From NCBI GenBank assembly GCA_024235255.1, contig JACKMT010000005.1, positions 124,001 through 188,000 on the forward strand: DNA of 64,000 bases. The letters run 5' to 3'. Within the stretch, counting starts at the first letter, position 1; every line of letters starts with the position of its first letter. This DNA comes from Chromatiaceae bacterium. Lineage in GTDB: Bacteria; Pseudomonadota; Gammaproteobacteria; Chromatiales; Chromatiaceae. Both the position numbers and the translations under genes were made by a program. The notes below the pieces were generated by a model. It worked only from the letters and a program-made list of their open reading frames with translations. It did not search any database and was not told where the DNA came from. Positions 1 to 9,145 of the stretch are shown in pieces.

Positions 1-282
1 TATGCCAACCTGGTCTACAACGGCTATTGGTGGAGCCCCGAGCGAAAGATGATGCAGGCTGCTATCGATCAGACCCAGTCGGTAGTCAACGGCGAGGTTC
101 GTCTGAAACTCTATAAAGGCAATGTGATGGTGGTCGGGCGCAAATCGGCAAGCAACAGTCTGTTCGATGAATCCATCGCCACATTTGAGGACGACGCCGG
201 CGCCTACGACCAGAAGGATGCAGGCGGTTTTATCAAGCTGAATGCGCTGCGACTGCGAGTGGCCGCCCGGCGGGGAGTGTAG
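1..282 (+). CDS. argG: argininosuccinate synthase, C-terminal part
   Basis: This is the 3' end of a gene that begins before the window; frame 1 is open from base 1 to the stop at 280-282 (93 residues). ArgG joins citrulline and aspartate with ATP to give argininosuccinate in arginine synthesis, in the cytoplasm. The stretch running through Tyr-Trp-Trp-Ser-Pro-Glu, then Gly-Glu-Val-Arg-Leu-Lys-Leu-Tyr-Lys-Gly, and ending in an Ala-Gly-Gly-Phe-Ile-Lys-Leu-Asn segment is characteristic of the C-terminal oligomerisation region of this enzyme. The catalytic N-terminal domain is outside the window. The family call rests on recognising these conserved blocks. Confidence 0.9.
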   Translation, partial: YANLVYNGYWWSPERKMMQAAIDQTQSVVNGEVRLKLYKGNVMVVGRKSASNSLFDESIATFEDDAGAYDQKDAGGFIKLNALRLRVAARRGV

Positions 283-354
283 CTGCAATAAACCGCTGAC
301 TGGATAGCTCATTATCCGCTTGTTTTTCAGGGAATATCGGCTAACGTTAACTGC

Positions 355-900
355 ATGGTCGATGCATCTGAAATTGAACCGAAACTGGATAAGCCTGTAA
401 TCGCGGTCAGCCGCTGCCTTTTGGGCGAGCCGGTGCGATATGACGGACAGGCTCGCCCGGTGAGCTGGATTATCGATGTATTGTCGCAACACTGCGAGTT
501 TCTGCCGGTTTGCCCGGAGCTGGAGGCTGGCTTTGGCGTGCCGCGACCCTGTATCAGGCTGCAGCAAAAGGGGAGTGCAATCTCGGTGGTGCTGGTGGAC
601 CACCCTGATGAGGACAAAACCAAAGCACTTAAGGCTGCCTGCGAGCGATTGTTGGCGGGAATCCAGAATGCCGATGGCTTGATATTGAAAGCGCGCTCCC
701 CCAGTTGCGGGGTGGTGGATACGCCTGTTTTCAATGAAGCCGGAGTTGCATTGGGCATCGGGGCGGGACTGTTTACCAGCATGTGCCGTGCGGCGCGGCC
801 GGGGTTTCCAATAGTTGACGAGCAGCTACTTGCAACGGAAGCGGGAAGGGTTGGATTCCTTATCCAGGTGTTTCGCTACTGCTGCCGGCGGCGCAGCTGA
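355..900 (+). CDS. DUF523 family protein (YbbK-like)
   Basis: A 181-residue soluble protein of the DUF523 family. The family signature is present: an N-terminal block Val-Ser-Arg-Cys-Leu-Leu-Gly-Glu-Pro-Val-Arg-Tyr-Asp-Gly (about residues 18-32), then Cys-Pro-Glu-Leu-Glu-Ala-Gly-Phe-Gly-Val-Pro-Arg, and Lys-Ala-Arg-Ser-Pro-Ser-Cys-Gly around residue 115. The three conserved cysteines suggest metal or Fe-S binding, but the biochemical role is not established. It lies 72 bases after argG on the same strand and could be co-transcribed. The ATG at 355 gives the usual family length. Confidence 0.85.
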   Translation: MVDASEIEPKLDKPVIAVSRCLLGEPVRYDGQARPVSWIIDVLSQHCEFLPVCPELEAGFGVPRPCIRLQQKGSAISVVLVDHPDEDKTKALKAACERLLAGIQNADGLILKARSPSCGVVDTPVFNEAGVALGIGAGLFTSMCRAARPGFPIVDEQLLATEAGRVGFLIQVFRYCCRRRS

Positions 901-912
901 TGACTTGTTCCG

Positions 913-1668
913 TTATCTGGATTTCCCGAGTGGGCAGGCGGTAAAGAAGTTCGATTCGCGCAGCGACTCTTCGCATTTCTTTGAAGTGTATGTCGGTGCA
1001 TCCGGTGTGCGGCTTGCCAATCGCTCCTGGGTCTCCATCGCCAATAGCTGTTGTGCCGGCGAGCAGGCGGGCGCTTCGCTGCATTGATTTTCGCTGCCGC
1101 AGACACTTGCCACCAGATTTTGACATGCAGTTGGTTTTTCGGTTGTCTGTACTATCGTGCAGCGGGCAAAAAACTGTTCATTCTCCAGCGCCTCACGACA
1201 CTGGACCGAAGTAGTATTGGGACCATTGCTGCGGGTTTGCCAGGCCTCGTCTTTTTCCAGCTGCATCAATTGTCTGGCAGGCGAACAGCCCGGCTCGTCC
1301 TTACACTCACCGTTGAATCCACAAACCTTGATCACCAGCTCAACACAGGCGGAACTTGTCAAGGGTTGAGCTGCTTCATCCTCGACGACCGGTGCCAACG
1401 GGTGCGGAGCCGTACTATCCACACCGCTGGTTACGATACCGTCCTGAACGATGATTACGGTGCCATCGTTCAGCCGGTGGGCGCCATCCCAAAGTTGCGT
1501 TGATCCCTTGCCTGTATATACCGTTGCCTTGTTGGTTTGTGGGTCGACGCTGACAACGCCGCCATCCTCCAGTCCCTTAGTCCAGGACTGAGCAGAACCC
1601 TGCGTTGTATACAACAGCGCGAAGGTGAGGATGGCGAAAATTGAAGTGGTTTTCATAAGATCTGGCAT
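913..1668 (-). CDS. secreted protein with two six-cysteine repeats
   Basis: No known family recognised. The 251-residue protein begins with a typical signal peptide (hydrophobic stretch about residues 6-21, then Thr-Gln-Gly-Ser-Ala-Gln), so it should be exported. The C-terminal half holds two tandem copies of one module of about 65 residues. Copy 1 has Cys at 108, 116, 122, 128, 157 and 170; copy 2 has Cys at 182, 190, 196, 202, 232 and 245. The spacing is almost identical, and both share a Cys-Ser-Pro-Ala-(Arg/Gln)-Gln-Leu core. Three disulfides per module in the periplasm are likely. The start could be the Met at residue 5 (1656); neither Met has a strong ribosome site. It is convergent with the DUF523 gene. 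Confidence 0.6.
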   Translation of the reverse strand: MPDLMKTTSIFAILTFALLYTTQGSAQSWTKGLEDGGVVSVDPQTNKATVYTGKGSTQLWDGAHRLNDGTVIIVQDGIVTSGVDSTAPHPLAPVVEDEAAQPLTSSACVELVIKVCGFNGECKDEPGCSPARQLMQLEKDEAWQTRSNGPNTTSVQCREALENEQFFARCTIVQTTEKPTACQNLVASVCGSENQCSEAPACSPAQQLLAMETQERLASRTPDAPTYTSKKCEESLRESNFFTACPLGKSR

Positions 1669-1954
1669 GATGATAACGGTTTATGGAGTGATCTCAATAG
1701 TCGATCATTAATATTCTACCGGAGGTTATGCGAGCCTGCCCGGCAGGGTGACCGGTAAAATACCCAAAATGTTTTTTCGCCGTTGAAATATTTCTTATCG
1801 AGATGCATGTTTATTCAGCAGTAACCCATCGCTTCCCGCAGGAGCAAAACCATGACGATCAAGCCTTGATCTCAACTGCAGAGAGCGGGTGTTTTGCATG
1901 CTCCTTTGCCGTTTGTGGTATCCGCGGAGATTGCCGTGCGAACGCCTTCGGCCG

Positions 1955-4318
1955 CTAAGGTGTAACCCTTGCGCCGGTGTGCTGACCGCCGCATTGTCCA
2001 TGCATCTCTGCCCAGTTGACCAGGTCGAGTTCGGTCAGCGGACGACTGAACAGATAGCCCTGGGCAAGATCGCAGCCACGGGTATTCAGATAGTTCAACT
2101 CCGCTTCATTCTCGACTCCCTCCGCGACCACTGTCAGTCCTAAACTGTGCGCCATTGCGATGACCGCGTTCACCAGTTCCCGATCCTGCGGATCAATCGT
2201 GATATCGCTTACGAAGCTGCGGTCGATTTTCAGGGTATCGAACGGGTATCGGCGTAGATAACTCAATGAGGAGTAGCCGGTGCCGAAGTCATCCATCGCG
2301 ATCGAAACGCCCAATTCATTCAAGGCATTGAGTGACAACTCGATATCGGGATGGCTGCTGATGAGTACCCCTTCAGTGATCTCCAGTTCCAGGGAGTCGC
2401 TGCTGACACCGGTCTCTGCCAGTGTCTTCTCAATATAGGGCAGCAGAGTTGGATCGCGAAACTGACGGGGCGAGAGGTTGACTGAGATTTTTAGATTCCA
2501 GCGATAGCGCTCCTGCCAGCGGGCTGCGCAGCTCAGCGCTTTTTCGATTACATAGCGGCCGATGGGGACGATCAGTCCGCTCTGTTCTGCAATAGGTATG
2601 AACTCATCAGGAGAGACCGCGCCGAGCACCGGGTTGTGCCAGCGCAGCAGCGCTTCCACGCCGGTCATGGTGCCGGCAGCGACGTCTATCAAGGGTTGGT
2701 AACAAAGCGACAGCTCATCCCGCTCCAGTGCGCCTCGCAACTGCTCCTCCAACAGTAACCGGCGGGTTGCGTTCTGGTTCATGGTGTTGGTGAAGAAATG
2801 ATAGACGTTGCGGCCCTGCCGTTTGGAGTAGTACATTGCAGAGTCGGCATTGCGCATCAACTCCGCCTGACAATCGCCATCATCGGGGTAGATGGAAATG
2901 CCGATACTGGCAGTCAATACCAGCTCCCGATGACCCCATTGATAGGGGGTCTGGAACTGATTCAGCAGCTTTTCCGCTATCGATTGTGCATCATGGGCAG
3001 ATTTTATGCCCCCCAGCATGACCACGAACTCATCCCCCCCGAGACGGGCAACCGTGTCGTCGGAGCGGACCGAATCGCGCAAACGTTGGGCGGCTTCCAT
3101 CAGGATCTGATCTCCCACCTCATGCCCAAGGCTATCATTGACTTTCTTGAAATCATCCAGATCGAGAAACAGTACGGCAACCTTATGGTCGTGCTGCTGT
3201 GCCTGCTTCAACAGCTGTTCGAGCTGGTTCAGTGCCAGAAACCGATTGGGAAGGTCGGTAAGCGCATCGAAATGCGCCTGGTAAATCAGACGATTTTCGC
3301 GGCGCCTCTGGTTCCGCACGATGTTTTGAAACAGTATCCAGGTCAGCAGAAATGCGGCGCTGAAAAGCAGCGTCGGCAACAGCATCTGTTTGCTGAACAG
3401 TCGCCACAGGTGGCGGCGCGGGTAGGAGACAAAAGTCCGCATACTGCCTTCCCGCAGATAGCCCGAAACCGCAATGCTATCCGGATAGAATGGATCCCGC
3501 TGCATCGGTTTATGGCGTGCCGAAGCCCAACTGTCGGGAACCGGATCGTCATAGTTGACTTTACCGCCGGCCGCTGTGATCGGCAGACTAAGCTGGATAA
3601 ATCCATCATGCCGCAACAGGGTGACGCGCATGCCATCGGGGAGCTTGACAGCGTTCCACAGGGCTTCAGGCGCATTAATGCTCAGGCCGGCAGACATGAC
3701 CAGCTTTACCACTCCTTTCTCATCTCTGACCCCGATGCGAATCGGAATCAGCCACTTGTCGAACAGCTGCATGAAATAGGTGCGGCCGACAACCAATCTA
3801 TCGGTATCGAACGCCTTGAGAAAAGTCGATGACGACTCAGTTTGGTGCAGCAGGTTAGGCAGCGGTTTTCCAGGGGGAACACCGGATACAATCAACAGTT
3901 GCCCGTCCGGCTGTGCCAGGCCGAAACCAATCATGGTGGGGTTGACCCGGATCAGCTCTTCAATCAGGCTACGGCCCCGCTCCGGGTGGCTGTCCGCGTC
4001 TATATCTAGGAAGCGTTGGCCCAGCACTTTGAGCACCGTCTCATGATGCTGGAAAGTTGACTCGATGGTTTGGTTGAGCAGTTTGTTGACGTGGTCGAGC
4101 TCCAACTCAACCTGTTTTTTGGCTTCCATCCAGTTATTGACGGCGTAGGCGACATATCCCATGAGCAGTATGAGCGTCGTGACGCGGAAGAAGCGCTGGA
4201 TATAAAGTCCCTTACCAAAAAGCCAAACCGAGAATCTGTTCGGTTCGAGCAGTGGTTTCGGTTTCGAAATAAGGCTATTCAATGACTTTGACCGTAAATA
4301 TCGGTGACTGCTGCCCAA
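1955..4318 (-). CDS. membrane diguanylate cyclase/phosphodiesterase (GGDEF-EAL)
   Basis: A 787-residue c-di-GMP enzyme. An N-terminal membrane helix (about residues 40-62) is followed by a periplasmic sensor region of about 250 residues and a second helix (about 318-338). A GGDEF domain comes next, with an intact Gly-Gly-Asp-Glu-Phe motif, and then an EAL domain with Glu-Ala-Leu-Leu-Arg-Trp and the later Asp-Asp-Phe-Gly-Thr-Gly-Tyr-Ser-Ser block. Both catalytic domains look complete, so the sequence cannot say whether synthesis or breakdown of c-di-GMP dominates. The periplasmic region suggests input from an external ligand. It stands alone as a transcription unit. The lapD gene at the other end of the window is a possible downstream reader of the same messenger. 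Confidence 0.92.
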   Translation of the reverse strand: MGSSHRYLRSKSLNSLISKPKPLLEPNRFSVWLFGKGLYIQRFFRVTTLILLMGYVAYAVNNWMEAKKQVELELDHVNKLLNQTIESTFQHHETVLKVLGQRFLDIDADSHPERGRSLIEELIRVNPTMIGFGLAQPDGQLLIVSGVPPGKPLPNLLHQTESSSTFLKAFDTDRLVVGRTYFMQLFDKWLIPIRIGVRDEKGVVKLVMSAGLSINAPEALWNAVKLPDGMRVTLLRHDGFIQLSLPITAAGGKVNYDDPVPDSWASARHKPMQRDPFYPDSIAVSGYLREGSMRTFVSYPRRHLWRLFSKQMLLPTLLFSAAFLLTWILFQNIVRNQRRRENRLIYQAHFDALTDLPNRFLALNQLEQLLKQAQQHDHKVAVLFLDLDDFKKVNDSLGHEVGDQILMEAAQRLRDSVRSDDTVARLGGDEFVVMLGGIKSAHDAQSIAEKLLNQFQTPYQWGHRELVLTASIGISIYPDDGDCQAELMRNADSAMYYSKRQGRNVYHFFTNTMNQNATRRLLLEEQLRGALERDELSLCYQPLIDVAAGTMTGVEALLRWHNPVLGAVSPDEFIPIAEQSGLIVPIGRYVIEKALSCAARWQERYRWNLKISVNLSPRQFRDPTLLPYIEKTLAETGVSSDSLELEITEGVLISSHPDIELSLNALNELGVSIAMDDFGTGYSSLSYLRRYPFDTLKIDRSFVSDITIDPQDRELVNAVIAMAHSLGLTVVAEGVENEAELNYLNTRGCDLAQGYLFSRPLTELDLVNWAEMHGQCGGQHTGARVTP

Positions 4319-4579
4319 AAAGTAGGACTTGGAGCGGCCTGCCCGATTGCTTGGTTTGGAGCCGGTCCACTTCCAACTTTAATCTGGGTTTATCATCAAT
4401 TATTGCGGCTGATATCGGCATCCCTTGATGGCGGAGTACTGCAAATGGGGCCGACAGATTGAATCCTATCCTTCAGATAGCTTTTACAGGTTGTGCAATT
4501 GACCGGGATAGCTGATTAGAATACATAAATTATTGTTAAAAAACAATGATATGGAAAATAACAGAGAGCGCTGTATGAA

Positions 4580-5977
4580 TTAGAACAAACGGTTTATACC
4601 ATTTAGCGCAGCCACCCGGTAAGCCTCCGCCATGGTCGGGTAGTTGAAAGTCGTCTCGGCAAAATAACGGATATTGTTGGCTGCCCCTTTCTGGCTCATG
4701 ATCGCCTGGCCGATATGAATGATCTCGGCGGCGGTTTCACCAAAGCAGTGGATACCCAGGATCTGCAGCGTTTCGCGGTGGAAGAGTATCTTCAACATCC
4801 CCACCGTGTGCCCGGTAATCTGCGCCCGGGCAATACTCTTGAACATGGCATGCCCCACTTCGTAGGGGATCTGTTTTTCGGTCAGCTCCCGTTCGTTCGG
4901 TCCCAGTGAACTGATTTCGGGATTGGTGTAGATCCCGGTCGGGAAATCCTCAATCAGGCTCCAGTCGCTCTTTCCGTCAGCGATCTGAGCGGCGACGAAC
5001 CGCCCCTGATCATAGCTGGCGCTCGCCAGGCCAGGCGCGCCGACCACATCGCCCACCGCGTAGATATTCGGCAGCGTCGTCCGGTAAGCTTTGTCAACCT
5101 TGATCTGGCCGCGGTGATTCAGCTCGACACCAATCTCTTCCAGCCCCAGATTGCCGGTGTTTCCGGCGCGGCCGTTGGCCCAAAGCAGCAGGTCGGTTTT
5201 GAACTTTTTCCCCGACTTACAGTGCAATATTACGCCGTCGTTCAGCGCTTCCACCCGCTCGTACTCCTCGTCGTTGCGGATCACCACGCCCTGGTGGCGC
5301 AGGTGGTAGCTGAGGGCATCGGTTATCTCGGTGTCCAGAAATGAGAGCAGTTGGCCGCGGGTGTTGACCAGATTCACTTTGACGTCGAGATTGCAAAAAA
5401 TCGAGGCGTACTCGCAGCCGATCACGCCGGCGCCATAGATGGTGAGCGATTTGGGGGTGTGTTTCAGTTCAAGAACGGTATCACTGTCGAGCACCCGCGG
5501 GTGGCTGAAGTCGACATCCGCAGGTCGATAAGGGCTGGAACCCGTGGCAATGACAATGCTTTCCGCTTGCAGACGCCCCTTCTTCTTCTCCCCGCCGGTA
5601 ATCTCAAGCGTATGGGCATCGATAAAACGGGCCTGTCCGTATACGACATCGACGCGATTGCGGCTGTAGTAACGGTAACGGGTGCTGACCTGCTGCTGAA
5701 TCACCGCATCGGCCGCCTTCAACAGCTGCGGGTAGTCGAGATCCACCTGGTCCATCGTGTGACCGAACAGCGGATTGCGTTTATAGTCGACCAGCATCTG
5801 GATGCTGTGGCGCAGTGCCTTGCTTGGAATCGTCCCCCAATGCGTACAGCCCCCGCCGACCTGGTCGTGCATCTCCACGATGGCCACCCGTTTACCCGAT
5901 TTGGCGAGTTTCATCGCCGCGCCTTCGCCGCCGGGACCACTGCCGATGACAATTGAGTCGTACTCTTTAATGTTCAT
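4580..5977 (-). CDS. sthA: soluble pyridine nucleotide transhydrogenase
   Basis: A 465-residue flavoprotein of the pyridine nucleotide-disulfide oxidoreductase fold that exchanges hydride between NADPH and NAD+ in the cytoplasm. The FAD-binding Gly-Ser-Gly-Pro-Gly-Gly-Glu-Gly motif is at about residues 12-19. The active-site region reads Gly-Gly-Gly-Cys-Thr-His-Trp-Gly-Thr-Ile-Pro-Ser-Lys, where the second redox cysteine of lipoamide dehydrogenases is replaced by Thr. That replacement marks SthA. An NAD(P)-binding Gly-Ala-Gly-Val-Ile-Gly-Cys-Glu lies near residue 182. Length matches the E. coli enzyme. With Rnf elsewhere in the window it would help balance NADH and NADPH pools. Confidence 0.93.
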   Translation of the reverse strand: MNIKEYDSIVIGSGPGGEGAAMKLAKSGKRVAIVEMHDQVGGGCTHWGTIPSKALRHSIQMLVDYKRNPLFGHTMDQVDLDYPQLLKAADAVIQQQVSTRYRYYSRNRVDVVYGQARFIDAHTLEITGGEKKKGRLQAESIVIATGSSPYRPADVDFSHPRVLDSDTVLELKHTPKSLTIYGAGVIGCEYASIFCNLDVKVNLVNTRGQLLSFLDTEITDALSYHLRHQGVVIRNDEEYERVEALNDGVILHCKSGKKFKTDLLLWANGRAGNTGNLGLEEIGVELNHRGQIKVDKAYRTTLPNIYAVGDVVGAPGLASASYDQGRFVAAQIADGKSDWSLIEDFPTGIYTNPEISSLGPNERELTEKQIPYEVGHAMFKSIARAQITGHTVGMLKILFHRETLQILGIHCFGETAAEIIHIGQAIMSQKGAANNIRYFAETTFNYPTMAEAYRVAALNGINRLF

Positions 5978-6082
5978 ATCAATCCACTGTTTTTATGCGC
6001 CCATTAGTATACTCCGGAGGAGCGGTCTGGGTCAGCCCGAAACTTTGCTTTCGGGCGGATGTGCGGGTTCATGAGATAGACG

Positions 6083-7660
6083 CTACATTGTCGTCAGTTG
6101 CAGGCGTCTTTGTTCAGCGGGCTCGATTATCTTCTCTTCCAGCGAGGCCAACAGGTGCGTTTCGTCCTGATACAGGAAGTCAGGCAACATCCAAGGATGC
6201 TGTTTCCAGCGCTCGAACATGGCGTACTCCCGCTCAGCGACCGGTAGCACCGGCTGCATTGGCACCGATGGCAGGTGAGGGATGGCGTGGCTGATCGTTG
6301 GAAGCAAGCTTCTTGCCGCCGCAAGATCAGCGATGACAAAGCGGGACAGGCTGGCCAGTTTGGCGATGGTTTTAGAGCCGTCGCCTCGGGAGGATTTTTT
6401 TAACTCAAACAGGATGGGTGTGTAACCCCGGCTGCGCAATTCATTACGCAGCGCATGCAGAAACCGCCTGCGCTCTTTTGCAAAACGGCCCAAAATGAGC
6501 ACTACCTTGGAGGTTATGGTATCGCTGAACTGGCGAACCCCCTGATGCTTCAGCATGATACATAAGATCTGCGCTAACAGGATATCGTCGACAGTTATAA
6601 CATCCTCCTTTTTGGAAGTTATGACGAGGTCGTGTTGAGCGGTCTCTTTGGTGCTCGCGTCCCAAACCGACATCCCGTGTACGCGGCAGCCGTCAAGTCT
6701 TGCGTTGTCAAGAATCGTGCGGATGAACGAGGTCTCGCTTAAGTCTGCTCCGCAGAGGTTTGCCCTGCTCAGATTGGCTCTGCTGAGGTTGGCCTCAATC
6801 AGGTCCGATTCGCTTAGGTTTACCCCGATGAGGTTTGCCCCGCTGAGATTAGCTTCGACGAGTACCGCTTCGCTCAGGTTCGCCCCGACCAGGTTTGCCC
6901 AACTGAGGTTTGCCTCGATCAGTACCGCCTCACTGAGGTCTGACCCGCTGAGGTCTGCCCCGCTGAGGTTTGCCTCAATGAGGTGAGCCTCCTTAAGGAG
7001 CGCCTTGCCGATGAGTGCCTGGCTGAGGGTCGCACTGTGCAACCCTGCCCGGCTGAGGTCAGCATGCATGAGGTTTGTTCGGTATAGGCCTGCTCCTCTA
7101 AGGTTTGCCTCCACCAGGATTGCGCTGCGCAGGTCTGCCTTGCTGAGGTCGGCTCCGGCGAGGTTGGTCCCGGTAAGATTTGCCTCTTTGAGGAGTGCCT
7201 CTCTCAGATTTGCCTCACTAAGGTAAGCCTTCCTGAGATTTGACCCGCTGAGATTGGCGCCTCGGAGATTTGCCTCACTGAGGTAGGCCTTGCTAAGGTC
7301 GGTTTTGCGCAGGTCTGCTCTGCTGATATCCGCCCCGGTGAGGTTTGCCCCGAACAGGTTTGCTTGGCTCAGGTCTGCTTCTCTCAGACTCGCCGCCCGC
7401 AAGTCCGCCCTGCTGAGATCTGCTCTGCTTAAGTCTGCCCCGAACAAAATAGCTTTGCTCAGGTCTGCTTTGCTGAGATTTGCATCACTCAGGTTTGCTC
7501 CGACGAGATTTGCCCAGCTTAGGTCAGCTCCATATAAGTCAGGCGTTGGCACCGGATTATCGCGCCGCCACTGGTTCCAGGCTTCAATACTGCTTAGAAG
7601 ATGTTCCAGATGCTCTTCGTTCGCCAAATTATCTCTCCGATGTCTGCAGCATAGAATCAA
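6083..7660 (-). CDS. pentapeptide-repeat protein with C-terminal TIR-like domain
   Basis: A 525-residue protein with three parts. Residues 1-40 are an unassigned head. About residues 40-310 are an unbroken run of pentapeptide repeats of the A-(D/N)-L-x-x type, predicted to form a right-handed quadrilateral beta helix. The C-terminal 180 residues form a globular alpha/beta domain: Val-Val-Leu-Ile-Leu-Gly-Arg-Phe, then Arg-Gly-Tyr-Thr-Pro-Ile-Leu-Phe-Glu, then Phe-Val-Ile-Ala-Asp-Leu. That pattern resembles TIR-like nucleotide-binding domains found on other bacterial pentapeptide proteins. In the DNA the repeats appear as about 15-base periodicity, which also creates long open frames on the opposite strand. 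Function is unknown; signalling or defence is an inference from the domain only. It precedes, and is divergent from, the bi-cycle cluster. Confidence 0.75.
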   Translation of the reverse strand: MILCCRHRRDNLANEEHLEHLLSSIEAWNQWRRDNPVPTPDLYGADLSWANLVGANLSDANLSKADLSKAILFGADLSRADLSRADLRAASLREADLSQANLFGANLTGADISRADLRKTDLSKAYLSEANLRGANLSGSNLRKAYLSEANLREALLKEANLTGTNLAGADLSKADLRSAILVEANLRGAGLYRTNLMHADLSRAGLHSATLSQALIGKALLKEAHLIEANLSGADLSGSDLSEAVLIEANLSWANLVGANLSEAVLVEANLSGANLIGVNLSESDLIEANLSRANLSRANLCGADLSETSFIRTILDNARLDGCRVHGMSVWDASTKETAQHDLVITSKKEDVITVDDILLAQILCIMLKHQGVRQFSDTITSKVVLILGRFAKERRRFLHALRNELRSRGYTPILFELKKSSRGDGSKTIAKLASLSRFVIADLAAARSLLPTISHAIPHLPSVPMQPVLPVAEREYAMFERWKQHPWMLPDFLYQDETHLLASLEEKIIEPAEQRRLQLTTM

Positions 7661-8035
7661 TCAGGAGCGCCGATTTGTAAACTCCAATCCCCACTGCCGG
7701 CAGTATGCGTACTATTCGCATTTTGCGTCCCACCTCCGCTGGCTGGGGTAACGGTAAAAAGCCCCAGTCTACCGAGCGTATAGGGTAGTGCACCAGCGTC
7801 ATGGTTTTTAGGAACCTATTGAAAGCAAAAAAGAAATGGGAAACAATCAAACCTACCATTGATGGAATTTGTGGCACCACTTGCCGAGCTTATACCCTAC
7901 TGCTATTTCGACGTAACAATTTATTAATTTAGATAAAAATAGATATTCGAGTAAGCTGGTTAGATTCCTGAAACGCTATTGGGAATAGTAGGCGGGAATA
8001 GCACCTTAATCTGATGACTGACAAAAGGGAAAACA
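7661..8035. other. intergenic region between divergent genes
   Basis: No gene seen. The 375 bases separate the pentapeptide gene from the bi-cycle cluster and must hold both promoters. The part nearest the cluster (about 7910-7960) is AT-rich. A short perfect palindrome of twelve bases (ACTGCCGGCAGT) lies at about 7694-7705. No clear -35/-10 pair can be assigned by eye. Confidence 0.5.
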
Positions 8036-9016
8036 GTGAGTTTTTTAAAAGTTCCAACCAGCACCCCCCGTTTGAATAGAAGCACGCTTGCGGTACCCGG
8101 ATCCAACACCCGCTTTATCGAAAAGGCCGCAACCAGTGCAGCGGATGTGATCTTTTTCGACCTGGAGGATTCGGTATCTCCGGACAAGAAAGAGCAGGCG
8201 CGCAAAGATGTGATCGCTGCACTGAACGACCTGGATTTCGGCGGGAAATCGATTTCCATACGCATCAACGGTTTGGATACCCACTATATGTACAGGGATC
8301 TGGTGGATGTCGTCGAACAGGCCGGCAACAAGCTGGATATGATTCTGATTCCAAAGGTGGGTACTGCCTCCGATATCTATGCGGTGGATATGCTGCTGAC
8401 CCAAATTGAACAGGCCAAAGGCATTAACAAGAGAATCGGCATCGAGTTGCTTATTGAAACACCGCAGGGTATGCAAAACATCTTTGAGATCGCCGGCGCC
8501 TCACCGCGCAACGAGAGTATGCTGTTCGGTTCCGCGGATTATGCCGCATCCAGCGGTGCGCAAATCACGATGATCGGCGGGCCCAATCCCGATTACCATG
8601 TCCTGACCTCGCCTGATGCCGCGGGCTTAAGGTCTGTTCATTGGGGGGATATGTGGCATTTTCCGCTGGCCAGGTTGGTGGCAGCCGCCCGCGCCAATGG
8701 GCTGAGGCCGATCGACGGACCTTTTGCCGACATCAAGGACCCGGACGGATGGCTGGCAAGCGCCAGCCGGGCCAAGGTGCTGGGCTGCGAGGGCAAAATG
8801 GTGATCCATCCCAGTCAGGTGGAGATGGCCAATCAACTGTTCAAGCCTTCAGCAGCGGAAGTCAGTCACGCCAAACGCATCTTGCAGGCGATGGAGGAGG
8901 CGGCACAGGCGGGTGCCGGCGCCGTCAGCCTGGATGGCAAAATGATCGATATCGCCTCGATTCGACAGGCCGAAAACACGGTGCGCAAGGCAGCCCAGGC
9001 TGAAGCCAAGAGCTGA
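8036..9016 (+). CDS. L-malyl-CoA/beta-methylmalyl-CoA lyase family protein (Rhodobacter Mcl1-like)
   Basis: A 326-residue HpcH/HpaI (CitE-like) aldolase. These Mg-dependent enzymes make or break the C-C bond in malyl-CoA, beta-methylmalyl-CoA or citramalyl-CoA. Visible family features are Pro-Gly-Ser-Asn-Thr-Arg near residue 20, Asp-Leu-Glu-Asp-Ser-Val (about 43-48, metal and substrate site), the Ile-Arg-Ile-Asn-Gly segment, Ile-Glu-Thr-Pro-Gln-Gly near 140 with the metal-binding Glu, and Ala-Asp-Tyr-Ala-Ala-Ser. From memory, the pattern and length resemble the Mcl1 lyase of Rhodobacter more than the Chloroflexus enzyme encoded next door. First gene of the six-gene cluster; a gap of 129 bases follows. 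Alternative: a dedicated citramalyl-CoA lyase. Substrate preference cannot be read from sequence. Confidence 0.8.
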   Translation: MSFLKVPTSTPRLNRSTLAVPGSNTRFIEKAATSAADVIFFDLEDSVSPDKKEQARKDVIAALNDLDFGGKSISIRINGLDTHYMYRDLVDVVEQAGNKLDMILIPKVGTASDIYAVDMLLTQIEQAKGINKRIGIELLIETPQGMQNIFEIAGASPRNESMLFGSADYAASSGAQITMIGGPNPDYHVLTSPDAAGLRSVHWGDMWHFPLARLVAAARANGLRPIDGPFADIKDPDGWLASASRAKVLGCEGKMVIHPSQVEMANQLFKPSAAEVSHAKRILQAMEEAAQAGAGAVSLDGKMIDIASIRQAENTVRKAAQAEAKS

Positions 9017-9145
9017 TTGGGAAATTAAGATTCAGATTCATACGGAAATCGAACCATTTTAAGCTGGCGTAACGCGGTTTTCGCCGGACGACAGACAAAA
9101 TATTGCTGGACTGAGACCGGATATTTACCAAACGGAGAGCTACAC

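Noticed and set aside
2798..3832. 344-codon open frame on the plus strand
   Set aside because: Entirely antisense to the GGDEF-EAL gene, whose protein has intact catalytic motifs.
6700..7560. Short-period repetitive DNA that might be read as a CRISPR or satellite
   Set aside because: The period is 15 bases, in frame with pentapeptide codons, with no spacer structure.
6648..7751. Several long plus-strand open frames rich in Arg, Ser and Leu
   Set aside because: They are antisense to the pentapeptide-repeat gene; its 15-base periodicity keeps the other frames open. They have no ribosome sites.
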